Below, one piece after another: positions 1 to 8,545 of a DNA stretch of 17,299 nt (position 1 is its first letter; every line of letters starts with the position of its first letter). The notes beneath the pieces are model-generated. The model was not told the origin of the DNA and ran no database searches. It worked only from the letters and a program-made list of their open reading frames with translations. Position numbers and translations under genes: made by a program. Origin of the DNA: Flavobacterium sp. (GTDB lineage Bacteria > Bacteroidota > Bacteroidia > Flavobacteriales > Flavobacteriaceae); the NCBI RefSeq assembly GCF_003525665.1, contig NZ_DQDX01000084.1, forward strand, positions 22,405 through 39,703, given 5' to 3'.

Positions 1-7
1 TTAAAAA

Positions 8-3000
8 ATGAGAAAAACATTTTTATTTTTACTTTCAATAATTGGGTTTGTTGAAGCTACTGGACAGATTACTGCAATTCCTAGTAGTTCATCCTTAGCA
101 CAAACTAGATACAGCTCTGTGTCGGTAAATGAGTCTTCAGGAAGACTTGTTGAGAACGTACCGTTAGTTTCTTATTCCTCAGGCAAATTAAATATTCCTG
201 TATCTTTAAGTTATGTGGGTAATGGAGTTAAACTAATTCAACAATCCAATTGGGTTGGAACCAATTGGGCGTTAAATTCTGGTGGTGTTGTAACAAGAGT
301 GGTTAACGATTATCCAGATGAAAAAGCAAGTGCTAGAATCTTTTTTAATGAAATCGAGCAACAAGGAGATGATTTAACAGGAATAGGTTACTTACCAATA
401 GCGAACGATACTCGCGATTTTCGTGCCGATCTTTTTTCATTTTCATTTCCAGGTTATTCAGGAAGTTTTTATTTAGATGAAAATCTTATACCAAGATTAA
501 CAGACTATAGTTCAGAATTAAAAATTGAGTTTGTTGGAGGTTTAAACTCCTCAGACAATAATATAATTTTAATTACAACTCCAACTGGCGAGAAGTATTA
601 CTTTGGAGGTGAAAATGCATCGGAAAGAACTAGTGCAATTATAAGTACTATAGTAAAAGGAAATTGGACACCTTCAACTGGGGTTTTGCCAGTTACACAG
701 CCAGTTGGGTCTCTTGCTACAACTTCTTTCTATTTATTTAAAGTAGAGAATAGCTACGGTGATCAGATTTTGTTAGACTATTTTGATGACGGGTCAAAAA
801 CATTTGTTCTCTATGAGAAGCAAAAAGTGCCATTATTGTATGAGCAATCTTATGTTAATGATGGATGTATGGATATTGCAGAATTTAGTGAATTAAACAG
901 TTCCATCTATAGAATGACAATTTATAACTCCAAAAAGATTAAAAAAATATATTCAATTAATTCTAATTTAGAATTGTCTTTTAATTCAAGTGCCTTGTTA
1001 CTGCCTTCGGATGGTGTTTTTAATTCTCCTCAATATGATGATAGGATTTTAAATAGTATTAGTTTAAAAGACAACCTGATTAACGAGAATCTTAGAAATA
1101 TAAAATTAGAGTATATATTTCCTAATAGTCCTAATTCATTCCGTTTTTTTTTAGATAAAATTTCAATTAATAATACCAATGACATCAATAGTGATAAATG
1201 TGAAGTGTATTCGTTTGATTACAATTCTCCAGAGGATTTACCAAGTAGATTTTCATACGATATCGATTTATTAGGGTATTATAATGGACAAGCTAACACA
1301 ACCTTAATAGGACAAGATCAAGATATTGAATTTGACTCCGCTTATCAAAATTTAGCAGTGAGAGAGCCCAATTTTGAATTTGCATCAAAAGGAGCATTGA
1401 CAAAAATCACCTATCCTACAGGTGGTTATAAAAAAATTGAATATGAAAGCCCGCAAGTAAGAGCCGTTGTCGATAAAAGAAAAACTTTAAATGTATATAG
1501 AAATAAGTTTGAATTAACACAAAGCTCTTTAAACAATCAAATTTTTAATATTGGGAATGAAATGTCTATTGATGGCAATACGGTTTCAAATCATGTAATA
1601 ACCCAAACTCTTAAAGTGGCTTTAAATGTTCATGTAGAACCTAATGGTGTTTATCATAACCATAAAGTTATTGTTCAAGTAAAAAACACATCAACAAATG
1701 CAATTGTTGGTACAAAATTCATTACCTTAATTAATGGAAAATTTAACTATTCTAATGTGTTTTATTTTCCAATAGTTCAAACTCATACTAATTTTCATAA
1801 TTATTCCGTTTCATTAAATTTTGAGCCTACTACCGTAAATTCCTTAAATCATGCAACTTTGGAGGCATTTGCAGATTGTTATTATATTGGAGAGGAGTAT
1901 TTTTCTGCTTTAGGGTTGCGAGTAAGATCGTTAAGCGATTTTAATGCGAATGGCTTTGCGCAAGATTACAAAAGGTATTTTTATAAAAGAGTTGAGGATT
2001 TAAAGACGATTAATGATGAGAGCCCAGTGGTAACTTATAATCCAGATCATCTAAAATCTTACGAAAAATATTGTTGTGATTTAAATAATGTACAAAGTTC
2101 TTTGTATGTAGTGAGCCTTGAAGCTGATCCTTTGGGTTATTTGTTTTCTGGTAGTGATAATCAAGTAGAATATAAATATGTTACTATCAGTCATGGAGAT
2201 GATTGGTTTAAAGGTGGTGGAATAGAAAAACAGTTCACTGTCGAGGCACAAAACAAAACAAGGCATCATTCTTATTTGCTTGAGACTGTATCTGAAGGCG
2301 TTGATGTTGATGATTTTGATTTTGGGTTAAATTTTGAAAATAACAATATGTACAACGGAACTATTGTTAGAGAGAGAATAATACAAAGAAAAGATCAGGA
2401 TATTTTTATAGCAAAACAAACAGATTATAATTACGAGAAGCACTCTAATTCATTAATTAAAAATGTTGTTATTTTAAAAAATGATATGAATTGTACTATT
2501 GGGAGTAATGAATTACCTGGATATCCAAAAATAGGTACTTACAATCTTAATTCCTATACAAATCTCTTAATTTCTACTGTTAGTAAAGATTTTATTAATC
2601 CGTTACCTGTTGGTACTACTTCTGGAACAACAAGAGAAGTATCAAATACAACTTCTTATGAGTATGGTGCGCTCAAAGGTTTACCAGTTAGAATTACAGC
2701 TACTGATAGTAAAGGAGATTTAAACATAAAGGAGTATAAATATGCGATACCAGTAGATATATCTTCACTAACAGTAAGTGCAACTGAGATGGGCGCTTAT
2801 ACTACTTTGTATAATCAAAATCAAATTGCAAGCCCTATTGAAGTAATAACGAAGTATCAAAAAGTTGGAGAAGCAGAGAAAATTATAAGTAAAACTAGAA
2901 GTTTGTTTTCTAATGTTAGTGGAATAATTCTTTTACAAAAAGTACAATCCGCCAAATCTAATAGTTTGTTAAGAAGTTCAGTAGAGGCTACACAATACGA

Positions 3001-3400
3001 TGCTAAGGAAAACCTATTAGAAATCACCCAAGAAAATCAAATTAAAAAATCATATATCTATGGTTATAATGATGAGATGATTATTGCGGAACTGGAGGGA
3101 ATATCGTATTCTAGCATTCCTGTCGCGACAATAAATCAACTAAAAACATTATCAAATAGTGTTGTAGATGATGCTTCGATGAATCTACTAGCTACAGAGT
3201 TAAATACGCTACGAACAAGTCTACCTCAAGCCAATATAACCAGTTATGTTTATGATAAATACCGACAAGTTAGAATTAAAACTAATCCAAGAGGGTATTC
3301 TTTAAAATATGATTATGATGAGTGTAAACGATTGCGATTAGTAAAAGATCAGGATGGTAATATCATTGAAGAAAACGTATTTAACATAAAAAATAATTAA
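8..3400 (+). CDS. Secreted RHS/YD-repeat family protein, N-terminal shell half
   Basis: This is an 1130-residue exported protein, probably one half of a two-gene RHS system. An N-terminal hydrophobic signal peptide (about residues 4-19) ends in ATG|Q, a typical Bacteroidetes signal peptidase I site. Residues about 45-100 (VENVPLVSYSSGKLNIPVS, then SLSYVGNGVK and NWVGTNWALNSGG) resemble the start of SpvB/TcB-type proteins. The motif ALTKITYPTGGYKKIEYE lies near residues 460-480. The last 50 residues (about 1079-1117) contain YD-repeat sequence such as SYVYDKYRQ and KYDYDECKRLRLVKDQDGN. There is no RHS core and no toxin-like C-terminus. Those are in the next gene, which starts 8 bp downstream, so the two are almost certainly co-transcribed and may assemble like TcB and TcC. 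No T9SS sorting domain is visible. The start lies only 7 bases into the window, so its promoter is not seen. The family call is fairly firm; the partnership is inference. Confidence 0.8.
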   Translation: MRKTFLFLLSIIGFVEATGQITAIPSSSSLAQTRYSSVSVNESSGRLVENVPLVSYSSGKLNIPVSLSYVGNGVKLIQQSNWVGTNWALNSGGVVTRVVNDYPDEKASARIFFNEIEQQGDDLTGIGYLPIANDTRDFRADLFSFSFPGYSGSFYLDENLIPRLTDYSSELKIEFVGGLNSSDNNIILITTPTGEKYYFGGENASERTSAIISTIVKGNWTPSTGVLPVTQPVGSLATTSFYLFKVENSYGDQILLDYFDDGSKTFVLYEKQKVPLLYEQSYVNDGCMDIAEFSELNSSIYRMTIYNSKKIKKIYSINSNLELSFNSSALLLPSDGVFNSPQYDDRILNSISLKDNLINENLRNIKLEYIFPNSPNSFRFFLDKISINNTNDINSDKCEVYSFDYNSPEDLPSRFSYDIDLLGYYNGQANTTLIGQDQDIEFDSAYQNLAVREPNFEFASKGALTKITYPTGGYKKIEYESPQVRAVVDKRKTLNVYRNKFELTQSSLNNQIFNIGNEMSIDGNTVSNHVITQTLKVALNVHVEPNGVYHNHKVIVQVKNTSTNAIVGTKFITLINGKFNYSNVFYFPIVQTHTNFHNYSVSLNFEPTTVNSLNHATLEAFADCYYIGEEYFSALGLRVRSLSDFNANGFAQDYKRYFYKRVEDLKTINDESPVVTYNPDHLKSYEKYCCDLNNVQSSLYVVSLEADPLGYLFSGSDNQVEYKYVTISHGDDWFKGGGIEKQFTVEAQNKTRHHSYLLETVSEGVDVDDFDFGLNFENNNMYNGTIVRERIIQRKDQDIFIAKQTDYNYEKHSNSLIKNVVILKNDMNCTIGSNELPGYPKIGTYNLNSYTNLLISTVSKDFINPLPVGTTSGTTREVSNTTSYEYGALKGLPVRITATDSKGDLNIKEYKYAIPVDISSLTVSATEMGAYTTLYNQNQIASPIEVITKYQKVGEAEKIISKTRSLFSNVSGIILLQKVQSAKSNSLLRSSVEATQYDAKENLLEITQENQIKKSYIYGYNDEMIIAELEGISYSSIPVATINQLKTLSNSVVDDASMNLLATELNTLRTSLPQANITSYVYDKYRQVRIKTNPRGYSLKYDYDECKRLRLVKDQDGNIIEENVFNIKNN

Positions 3401-3408
3401 AGATAAGT

Positions 3409-6400
3409 ATGAAAAAGTTTATATATTTAGTTATTATTACAATAGTTCCTTTTTTTACTTACGGACAATTGAATAACAGTTACAATTATATTTATAAAGT
3501 AAATTATAAAGTACCTGTTGCAGATGGAGCTCAGCATTTAGTTACCGATTCTAACAAAACCGAACAAGTTATTTATTATGACGACCAAGGCCGACCAATT
3601 CAAGTAATTATTCCTAATGCTGGTGGAGATAAAGAAGACGTAATCGGTCATTATGAGTACGATGAACTTGGTAGAGAAACCAAAACCTATTTACCGTATG
3701 TTTCTAATTTATCAAATCCTTTAGGTTACGTTTCTAATGTAAAAAGTAGTATAGCTCCTTTTTACTTAAATAAATTTCCTGATGATTTCCAAGATGGTAC
3801 AAATCCTTATTCTGAGGTAATTGCCGAAAACAGTCCTATTGGAAAAATATTAAAACAAGCAGCGCCTGGAAGTGACTGGAAAGTTAAACAAGACGATACC
3901 GATCATAATTTAAAATTTGATTATCGATCCAATAACTATGCAGAAGTGGCACGGTTTGATGTTTTATTTCAAAACGATAATACCATTTTACCTCAGTTAT
4001 TTTATAATGGCAATTATTTGCAAGATCAACTTATAGTAACCATTACTAAAAATGAAAATTGGACTTCAACCAATGAAAAAGTTAATACAACAGAAACCTT
4101 TTCTGATAAATCGGGAAGAAAGATATTAACTAGAGAGTATTTAAAAGAAAACGGTAACTACATTGTGCATAACACCTATTATGTGTATGATTTTTATGGC
4201 AATTTAACTTTTGTAATTCCTCCAGCTGCTAGTGATGCCATCGAGTCATCAGTTTTAGGCCTAGTTGCTAGCGGTTCTAACAATTATCCTTGGACAACTT
4301 TAGTCCAAGTAGATGAAAATCTAGCCCTAGAATATAATAAACTATTTAGCGAATACAATAATGAAATTATTTTAAATAATGATTTACTTCAACAGTACGG
4401 TGGTCAAGGAGGATTTTTATTAGATGTAAACAATAGTAATGAGTTAGTTTTAACAATCAATATTAGTACACTTAATCCAGTTAAATTTAAAAATGGTGAA
4501 ATTGTGTCATTAAACAATCTAGGTAGATTTAAAGATATTGAAATTGGAAGAATTAGTGCAAATAATTACGATTATGTTTTCTCTATCAAAAATAATAGTT
4601 TATTTGTTGACGGTTCAGGAGAAGTAAGTTCTGTAAGTGCTTCTTTTGTAGGTAACTCAAGACTAGATTATAACCAAAATTATTCATGGACAACTCTTAT
4701 TGATGTCGATCCAGAAGAGGCAAGCAGATGCCAAACCATATATGATGCAATGGACAATCAATTAATTTTGAATACCGTTGTAGAAAACAATTATGGAGCA
4801 AATGGCGGAATAAACATAAGTATTGACGAAAATGATCTTGTATCAATTAACTTAAATATTACAGCAACATCACCAGTTAAATTTAAAAAAGGAATTGTTT
4901 TTCCATTAGATATTCAAAGAAGAGTTGCCAATCGTGATCTTGGAATCATAGAAGGAACAGGATGTAAATATTATTTCAAAATTTTCGATAACAGTCTTTA
5001 TATTGAAGGAGATGGAAATTTTACTAATGTTAACCGAATAAGTGCTACTCCACCAAATGTTAGTAATATTGTTCCAATACAAATTATTGAAGGACTTTGC
5101 TATGAATATCACTATGATGACCGCAATAGATTAGTAGAGAAAAAAGTACCAGGTAAAGGATGGGAATACTTGGTTTATGACAAAATGAACAGGGTAGTTT
5201 TAACTCAAGATGCAAATTACAGGTTGCAAAAAAAGTGGCTGTTTACTAAATACGATATGTATAGTAACAACGTGTACTCTGGTCAGATTGATTACAATAG
5301 TTCTGTGGGAAATTCCAATTCACAATTAAGAGAAGAGCTACAAGCAATATACGATACAACCACAGTTATTAATGAAACCAGAACAGCTACTGCGTTCCAA
5401 AACGGAGGTATCGATATTAATTATACCGATCTTGTTTTTCCTAAATCAATAAATACTGGTTTTACTGTTAATTCAGTTAACTATTTCGACAACTACAATT
5501 ATAATCCTTTAGGTTCTGGTTTTACAATTCCTACAGCAGTTTATAGTAGTACAACAAACGTTCTAACCAATTTAAAATCACTACCAACCTCCTCATTAGT
5601 GAGAATACTAGATACAGGACGATGGAAGATGAGCCTAGTTGCCTACGACCTTAAAGAGCGACCTATATGGGCACAAATCAAGAATACCTATCAGGCAACC
5701 ACCAATACTAGTGAACTTAAACTAGACTTTGCTGGTAAGGTTTTAGAAAATACCACAACTTACTTGTACAATACAAATACGTTAACTATCGTTAATAAAT
5801 TTGCTTATGATCATGCCGATAGAATCATAAAACAAACACAAAAAATTAATACACAATCAGAAGAGCTCATTTATTTTAATCATTATGATGAATTAGGACA
5901 GCTCGACCAAAAGAAAGTAGGTGGTGTTGCACCAACAACGGCAACATTGTATGGCGCAGTAACAACGGCATTACAAACTGTAGACTTCAATTACAACGTA
6001 AGAGGATGGCTTAAAAACATCAACAATCCAGACCAAAGCTTAACAAGTGATTTGTTTGCCTTTAAAATAAATTACAACAAACCTCAAGGTACAACTGCAC
6101 CACTTTACAACGGTAATATATCGCAAACCTCATGGAAAACGATAACCGACAATAAAGTGAGAGGTTACAATTATACCTACGATGAGCTCAATAGATTAAA
6201 ACAAGCCAATTATGTAGGTAATTATGCCCTAGCTGGTACTACTTCACAAATAGAAAATTATAAAGAAGGCGATATTAAATATGATAAAAATGGCAATATC
6301 ACCGGTTTACTTAGGTTCGGATTAACAAGTAGAGCTACTCCACTTATAGATGTAATTGATAAGTTAACTTATATCTATGAAGCCGATAGCAATAAACTTT

Positions 6401-8022
6401 CAAAAATTGTTGATACCGCAGATCCAGTTGCTGGTTTTAAAAATATAGATACTGCTAGTCCAGATTACTCTTATGATATAAACGGAAATCTTAAAAAAGA
6501 TGTCAATAAAAATATTACTAACATAGAATACAATCAGTTCAATTTACCTACTAAAATTGTTTTTAACAGTCAAGATCCTGATACTTCTCCTAATCCTAAT
6601 GGTATTAAATACCGTTATGATGCTGCGGGAAAAAAAATAGAGAAAATAGTTTATAAATCGCAGTTCACTTCTGGAGTTTGGTCTACCACTCAAACGGTTA
6701 CGCAATATGATGACAATTATATCTATGAAAATGGTAGGTTGCAATTTTTTAGCCAGCCCGAAGGCTATGTTGCCCATAATAATGGTGTGTTTTCTTATGT
6801 TTATCAATACAAAGACCATCTTGGTAATGTAAGACTAAGCTACAAAGCAACAACTACTGGAGCGTTACAAGTAGTAGAAGAAAACCAGTATTATCCATTT
6901 GGTTTAAAGCAACAAGGATACAATAATGTAATAAGCCCACTTGGTAATGCGGTAGCCCAACGTTTCGATTTTAACGGTAAAGAAACCGAAGAAAGTTTTG
7001 GTCTTAACATCTCAGAGATGGATTTTAGACAATACGATCCATCAACAGGACGTTTTTATAATATAGATTTATTGGCAGAAGCTACATACAGTAAAACACC
7101 GTATCATTTTGCAGGGAACAACCCAGTGATTGGTTCAGATCCTACCGGTTTATTAACCTATTTCAATGGTAAAGACCATAGTCAACCTCAGCAAGTATTC
7201 GGTCAAAACGGCTATGGGATGATAAATATGTATGGCAACACACAGGGTAGTTTCTTAGATAACCTACATAATGATTATGGGTCAAACGCAGTACATGGTG
7301 GTGGTATGACTGGTAGTAGTGGCGGAGGCGGTGGTAGTGGAATACCTTCGGGTACAATGACAATGTCATCTCTTTTCTTTTTAATAAATTTAAATGGTGG
7401 AGGATTATGGACAAATGATGGATTTGGAAATTTTGGTAATGGTAAAACTTTTATAAATAGAGATGGGGCTGCTTATCAAGACCCATCGTTTAATTGGGGT
7501 GCTGTTGGTGAAGGAGATAAATATGCTGGTTTTGAAGGAGATTCAATGTCTACACCTTTCCTTGATGTGGATATTACGGGAAAAGGAAGAGGCGGAGTTA
7601 ATTCTGATTCTATTCCTTGTGTTCAATGCCATCACACAACAAGTCCACAATTTGGTAGCTATTCTATGCCGAGTATAGCTTGGAGTGGTTATGTAATTAC
7701 AGCAAATGGAGAAATGAGATCAGATTTTATTGGTGATAAAAAAGGTCCAGGAGGTCAAATTTATCATCACATTGATGAAATTTTTACTATAAAAAAGTGG
7801 CCGAAACCTGGAAAGATAGGTAATTTAAGAAAAGGTCTTGACAAATTTCTAAAAGCATTAGAGAAAAGGCCTCCTGGTCAAGCTTTCAGTAGTTTTATTA
7901 CAAATGATACTATTTATAACACTATAATAACACCTAGTGGTATGGAGAAAAGAGGTTATGATGTTTTACATCGACATGGTTATATAATGGATGGAGATTC
8001 TATATTTTATGTAGGTAAATAG
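3409..8022 (+). CDS. Secreted DUF6443-type RHS repeat protein with RHS core and unassigned C-terminal domain
   Basis: This is a 1537-residue exported RHS protein. The signal peptide ends TYG|Q near residue 19. Residues about 25-150 look like the DUF6443 region common at the start of Bacteroidetes RHS proteins (YYDDQGRPIQVI, YEYDELGRETKTYLPY). YD-repeat sequence follows up to about 280 and again from about 564 (CYEYHYDDRNRLVEKKVPG). The two are separated by a duplicated insert (residues 295-547). The RHS core is clear: DHLGNVRLSY at 1136, FNGKE at 1188-1192, YDPSTGRFYN at 1210, HFAGNNP at 1233 and DPTGL at 1244-1248. After this come a linker, a Gly/Ser-rich hinge (about 1297-1312) and a tail of about 200 residues with CVQCHH at 1404-1409, YHHID near 1453 and HRHGY near 1521. 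In RHS toxins this tail is the variable effector. I do not recognise it, and no T9SS domain is seen. Confidence 0.88.
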   Translation: MKKFIYLVIITIVPFFTYGQLNNSYNYIYKVNYKVPVADGAQHLVTDSNKTEQVIYYDDQGRPIQVIIPNAGGDKEDVIGHYEYDELGRETKTYLPYVSNLSNPLGYVSNVKSSIAPFYLNKFPDDFQDGTNPYSEVIAENSPIGKILKQAAPGSDWKVKQDDTDHNLKFDYRSNNYAEVARFDVLFQNDNTILPQLFYNGNYLQDQLIVTITKNENWTSTNEKVNTTETFSDKSGRKILTREYLKENGNYIVHNTYYVYDFYGNLTFVIPPAASDAIESSVLGLVASGSNNYPWTTLVQVDENLALEYNKLFSEYNNEIILNNDLLQQYGGQGGFLLDVNNSNELVLTINISTLNPVKFKNGEIVSLNNLGRFKDIEIGRISANNYDYVFSIKNNSLFVDGSGEVSSVSASFVGNSRLDYNQNYSWTTLIDVDPEEASRCQTIYDAMDNQLILNTVVENNYGANGGINISIDENDLVSINLNITATSPVKFKKGIVFPLDIQRRVANRDLGIIEGTGCKYYFKIFDNSLYIEGDGNFTNVNRISATPPNVSNIVPIQIIEGLCYEYHYDDRNRLVEKKVPGKGWEYLVYDKMNRVVLTQDANYRLQKKWLFTKYDMYSNNVYSGQIDYNSSVGNSNSQLREELQAIYDTTTVINETRTATAFQNGGIDINYTDLVFPKSINTGFTVNSVNYFDNYNYNPLGSGFTIPTAVYSSTTNVLTNLKSLPTSSLVRILDTGRWKMSLVAYDLKERPIWAQIKNTYQATTNTSELKLDFAGKVLENTTTYLYNTNTLTIVNKFAYDHADRIIKQTQKINTQSEELIYFNHYDELGQLDQKKVGGVAPTTATLYGAVTTALQTVDFNYNVRGWLKNINNPDQSLTSDLFAFKINYNKPQGTTAPLYNGNISQTSWKTITDNKVRGYNYTYDELNRLKQANYVGNYALAGTTSQIENYKEGDIKYDKNGNITGLLRFGLTSRATPLIDVIDKLTYIYEADSNKLSKIVDTADPVAGFKNIDTASPDYSYDINGNLKKDVNKNITNIEYNQFNLPTKIVFNSQDPDTSPNPNGIKYRYDAAGKKIEKIVYKSQFTSGVWSTTQTVTQYDDNYIYENGRLQFFSQPEGYVAHNNGVFSYVYQYKDHLGNVRLSYKATTTGALQVVEENQYYPFGLKQQGYNNVISPLGNAVAQRFDFNGKETEESFGLNISEMDFRQYDPSTGRFYNIDLLAEATYSKTPYHFAGNNPVIGSDPTGLLTYFNGKDHSQPQQVFGQNGYGMINMYGNTQGSFLDNLHNDYGSNAVHGGGMTGSSGGGGGSGIPSGTMTMSSLFFLINLNGGGLWTNDGFGNFGNGKTFINRDGAAYQDPSFNWGAVGEGDKYAGFEGDSMSTPFLDVDITGKGRGGVNSDSIPCVQCHHTTSPQFGSYSMPSIAWSGYVITANGEMRSDFIGDKKGPGGQIYHHIDEIFTIKKWPKPGKIGNLRKGLDKFLKALEKRPPGQAFSSFITNDTIYNTIITPSGMEKRGYDVLHRHGYIMDGDSIFYVGK
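4291..5058 (+). repeat. Tandem divergent duplication of a ~130-residue domain inside the RHS protein
   Basis: Two in-frame copies follow each other: copy 1 starts at W295 (base 4291) and copy 2 at W427 (base 4687), a period of 132 residues. Both open WTTL-x2-VD. They then share LN, YG-x2-GG, PVKFK-x-G, D-x2-IG-x-I, Y-x-F-x-I-x-NSL and G-x-G motifs in the same order. The copies are clearly diverged at DNA and protein level, so the duplication is old. The insert separates FVIPPAAS (about residues 273-280) from LCYEYHYDDRN (from 563), which I would expect to be joined by a short linker in relatives. The exact ends are approximate. Confidence 0.75.
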
Positions 8023-8044
8023 GTAAACTAAAATAAAAAAAATT

Positions 8045-8410
8045 ATGAAAAAATACCTAATACAAAAAACGCCATTCATAGTTCCGACAACGGATGGGAA
8101 ATTGATTGAAGAACATCACGGCAAAGCAGCAACTGATAATAACGATATTTCAATTGCTCACATGGTTGCGCCTCCGAAATGGAGTGAACCGTTTCAAACT
8201 CCAGAATTTGAAGAATATACCTATATTATATCTGGAAAAAAACAATTTATCATAGAAGGAGAAACAATTGTTTTAGAAGCAGGTCAATCTATTAAAATTG
8301 AAGCTAATACTAGAGTTCAATATTCGAATCCGTTTGATGAATCTTGTGAATATATTGCTATTTGCAAGCCAGCATTTGATTTTACAAAAGTTCACAGAGA
8401 GGAAAATTAG
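8045..8410 (+). CDS. Small cupin-domain protein lacking the usual metal-binding histidines
   Basis: This 121-residue protein is a single-domain cupin by pattern: EEYTYIISGKKQFIIEGE (56-73), then LEAGQSIKIEANTRVQYSNP (77-96). In the usual cupin motif G(x)5HxH(x)3-4E(x)6G, E57 and G64 are present, but the HxH positions are Q51 and P53. In motif 2 the histidine position is Q92 and the PxG element reads EAN. It may therefore bind no metal, or bind one differently. It starts 22 bp after the RHS gene with no terminator between, so it is probably read from the same transcript, in the position where an RHS immunity gene would be expected. Its sequence looks like a general conserved cupin rather than an immunity protein. 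No signal peptide is present, so it is cytoplasmic. The substrate is unknown. Confidence 0.75.
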   Translation: MKKYLIQKTPFIVPTTDGKLIEEHHGKAATDNNDISIAHMVAPPKWSEPFQTPEFEEYTYIISGKKQFIIEGETIVLEAGQSIKIEANTRVQYSNPFDESCEYIAICKPAFDFTKVHREEN

Positions 8411-8411
8411 T

Positions 8412-8544
8412 TTTCAGATATTAGATTGCAGATTTCAGATTGCAGATTTCAGATATTAGATTTCAGATATTAGATTACAGATTGCAGATTTCAGATATCA
8501 GATTTCAGATCTTAGATTGCAGATTTCAGATATTAGATAGCAGG
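8412..8544. repeat. Array of 19 heptamer repeats, consensus TNNYAGA
   Basis: The whole gap between two convergent genes is 19 contiguous seven-base units with no slippage. Variants are TTTCAGA (7 copies), TATTAGA (4), TTGCAGA (4), TTACAGA, TATCAGA, TCTTAGA and a final TAGCAGG. Every unit starts with T and ends YAGA, except the last one, which ends CAGG. The array begins one base after the cupin stop and ends one base before the complement of the kmo stop. Seven is not a multiple of three, so it is not coding. Similar CAGATT-rich stretches occur between genes of other Flavobacteria, as far as I recall. Confidence 0.9.
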
Positions 8545-8545
8545 T

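Noticed and set aside
7163..7678. Small frames overlapping the 3' part of the second RHS gene on both strands, considered as a hidden immunity gene
   Set aside because: They lie within the RHS tail in other frames, have no promoter or start context, and their composition is that of shadow translations.
8045..8410. 3-hydroxyanthranilate 3,4-dioxygenase (also a cupin), suggested by the neighbouring kmo
   Set aside because: The protein is too short, lacks the metal-binding histidines, and is on the opposite strand to kmo and linked to the RHS operon.
8412..8544. CRISPR array
   Set aside because: The units are seven bases, contiguous, with no spacers and no cas gene in the window.
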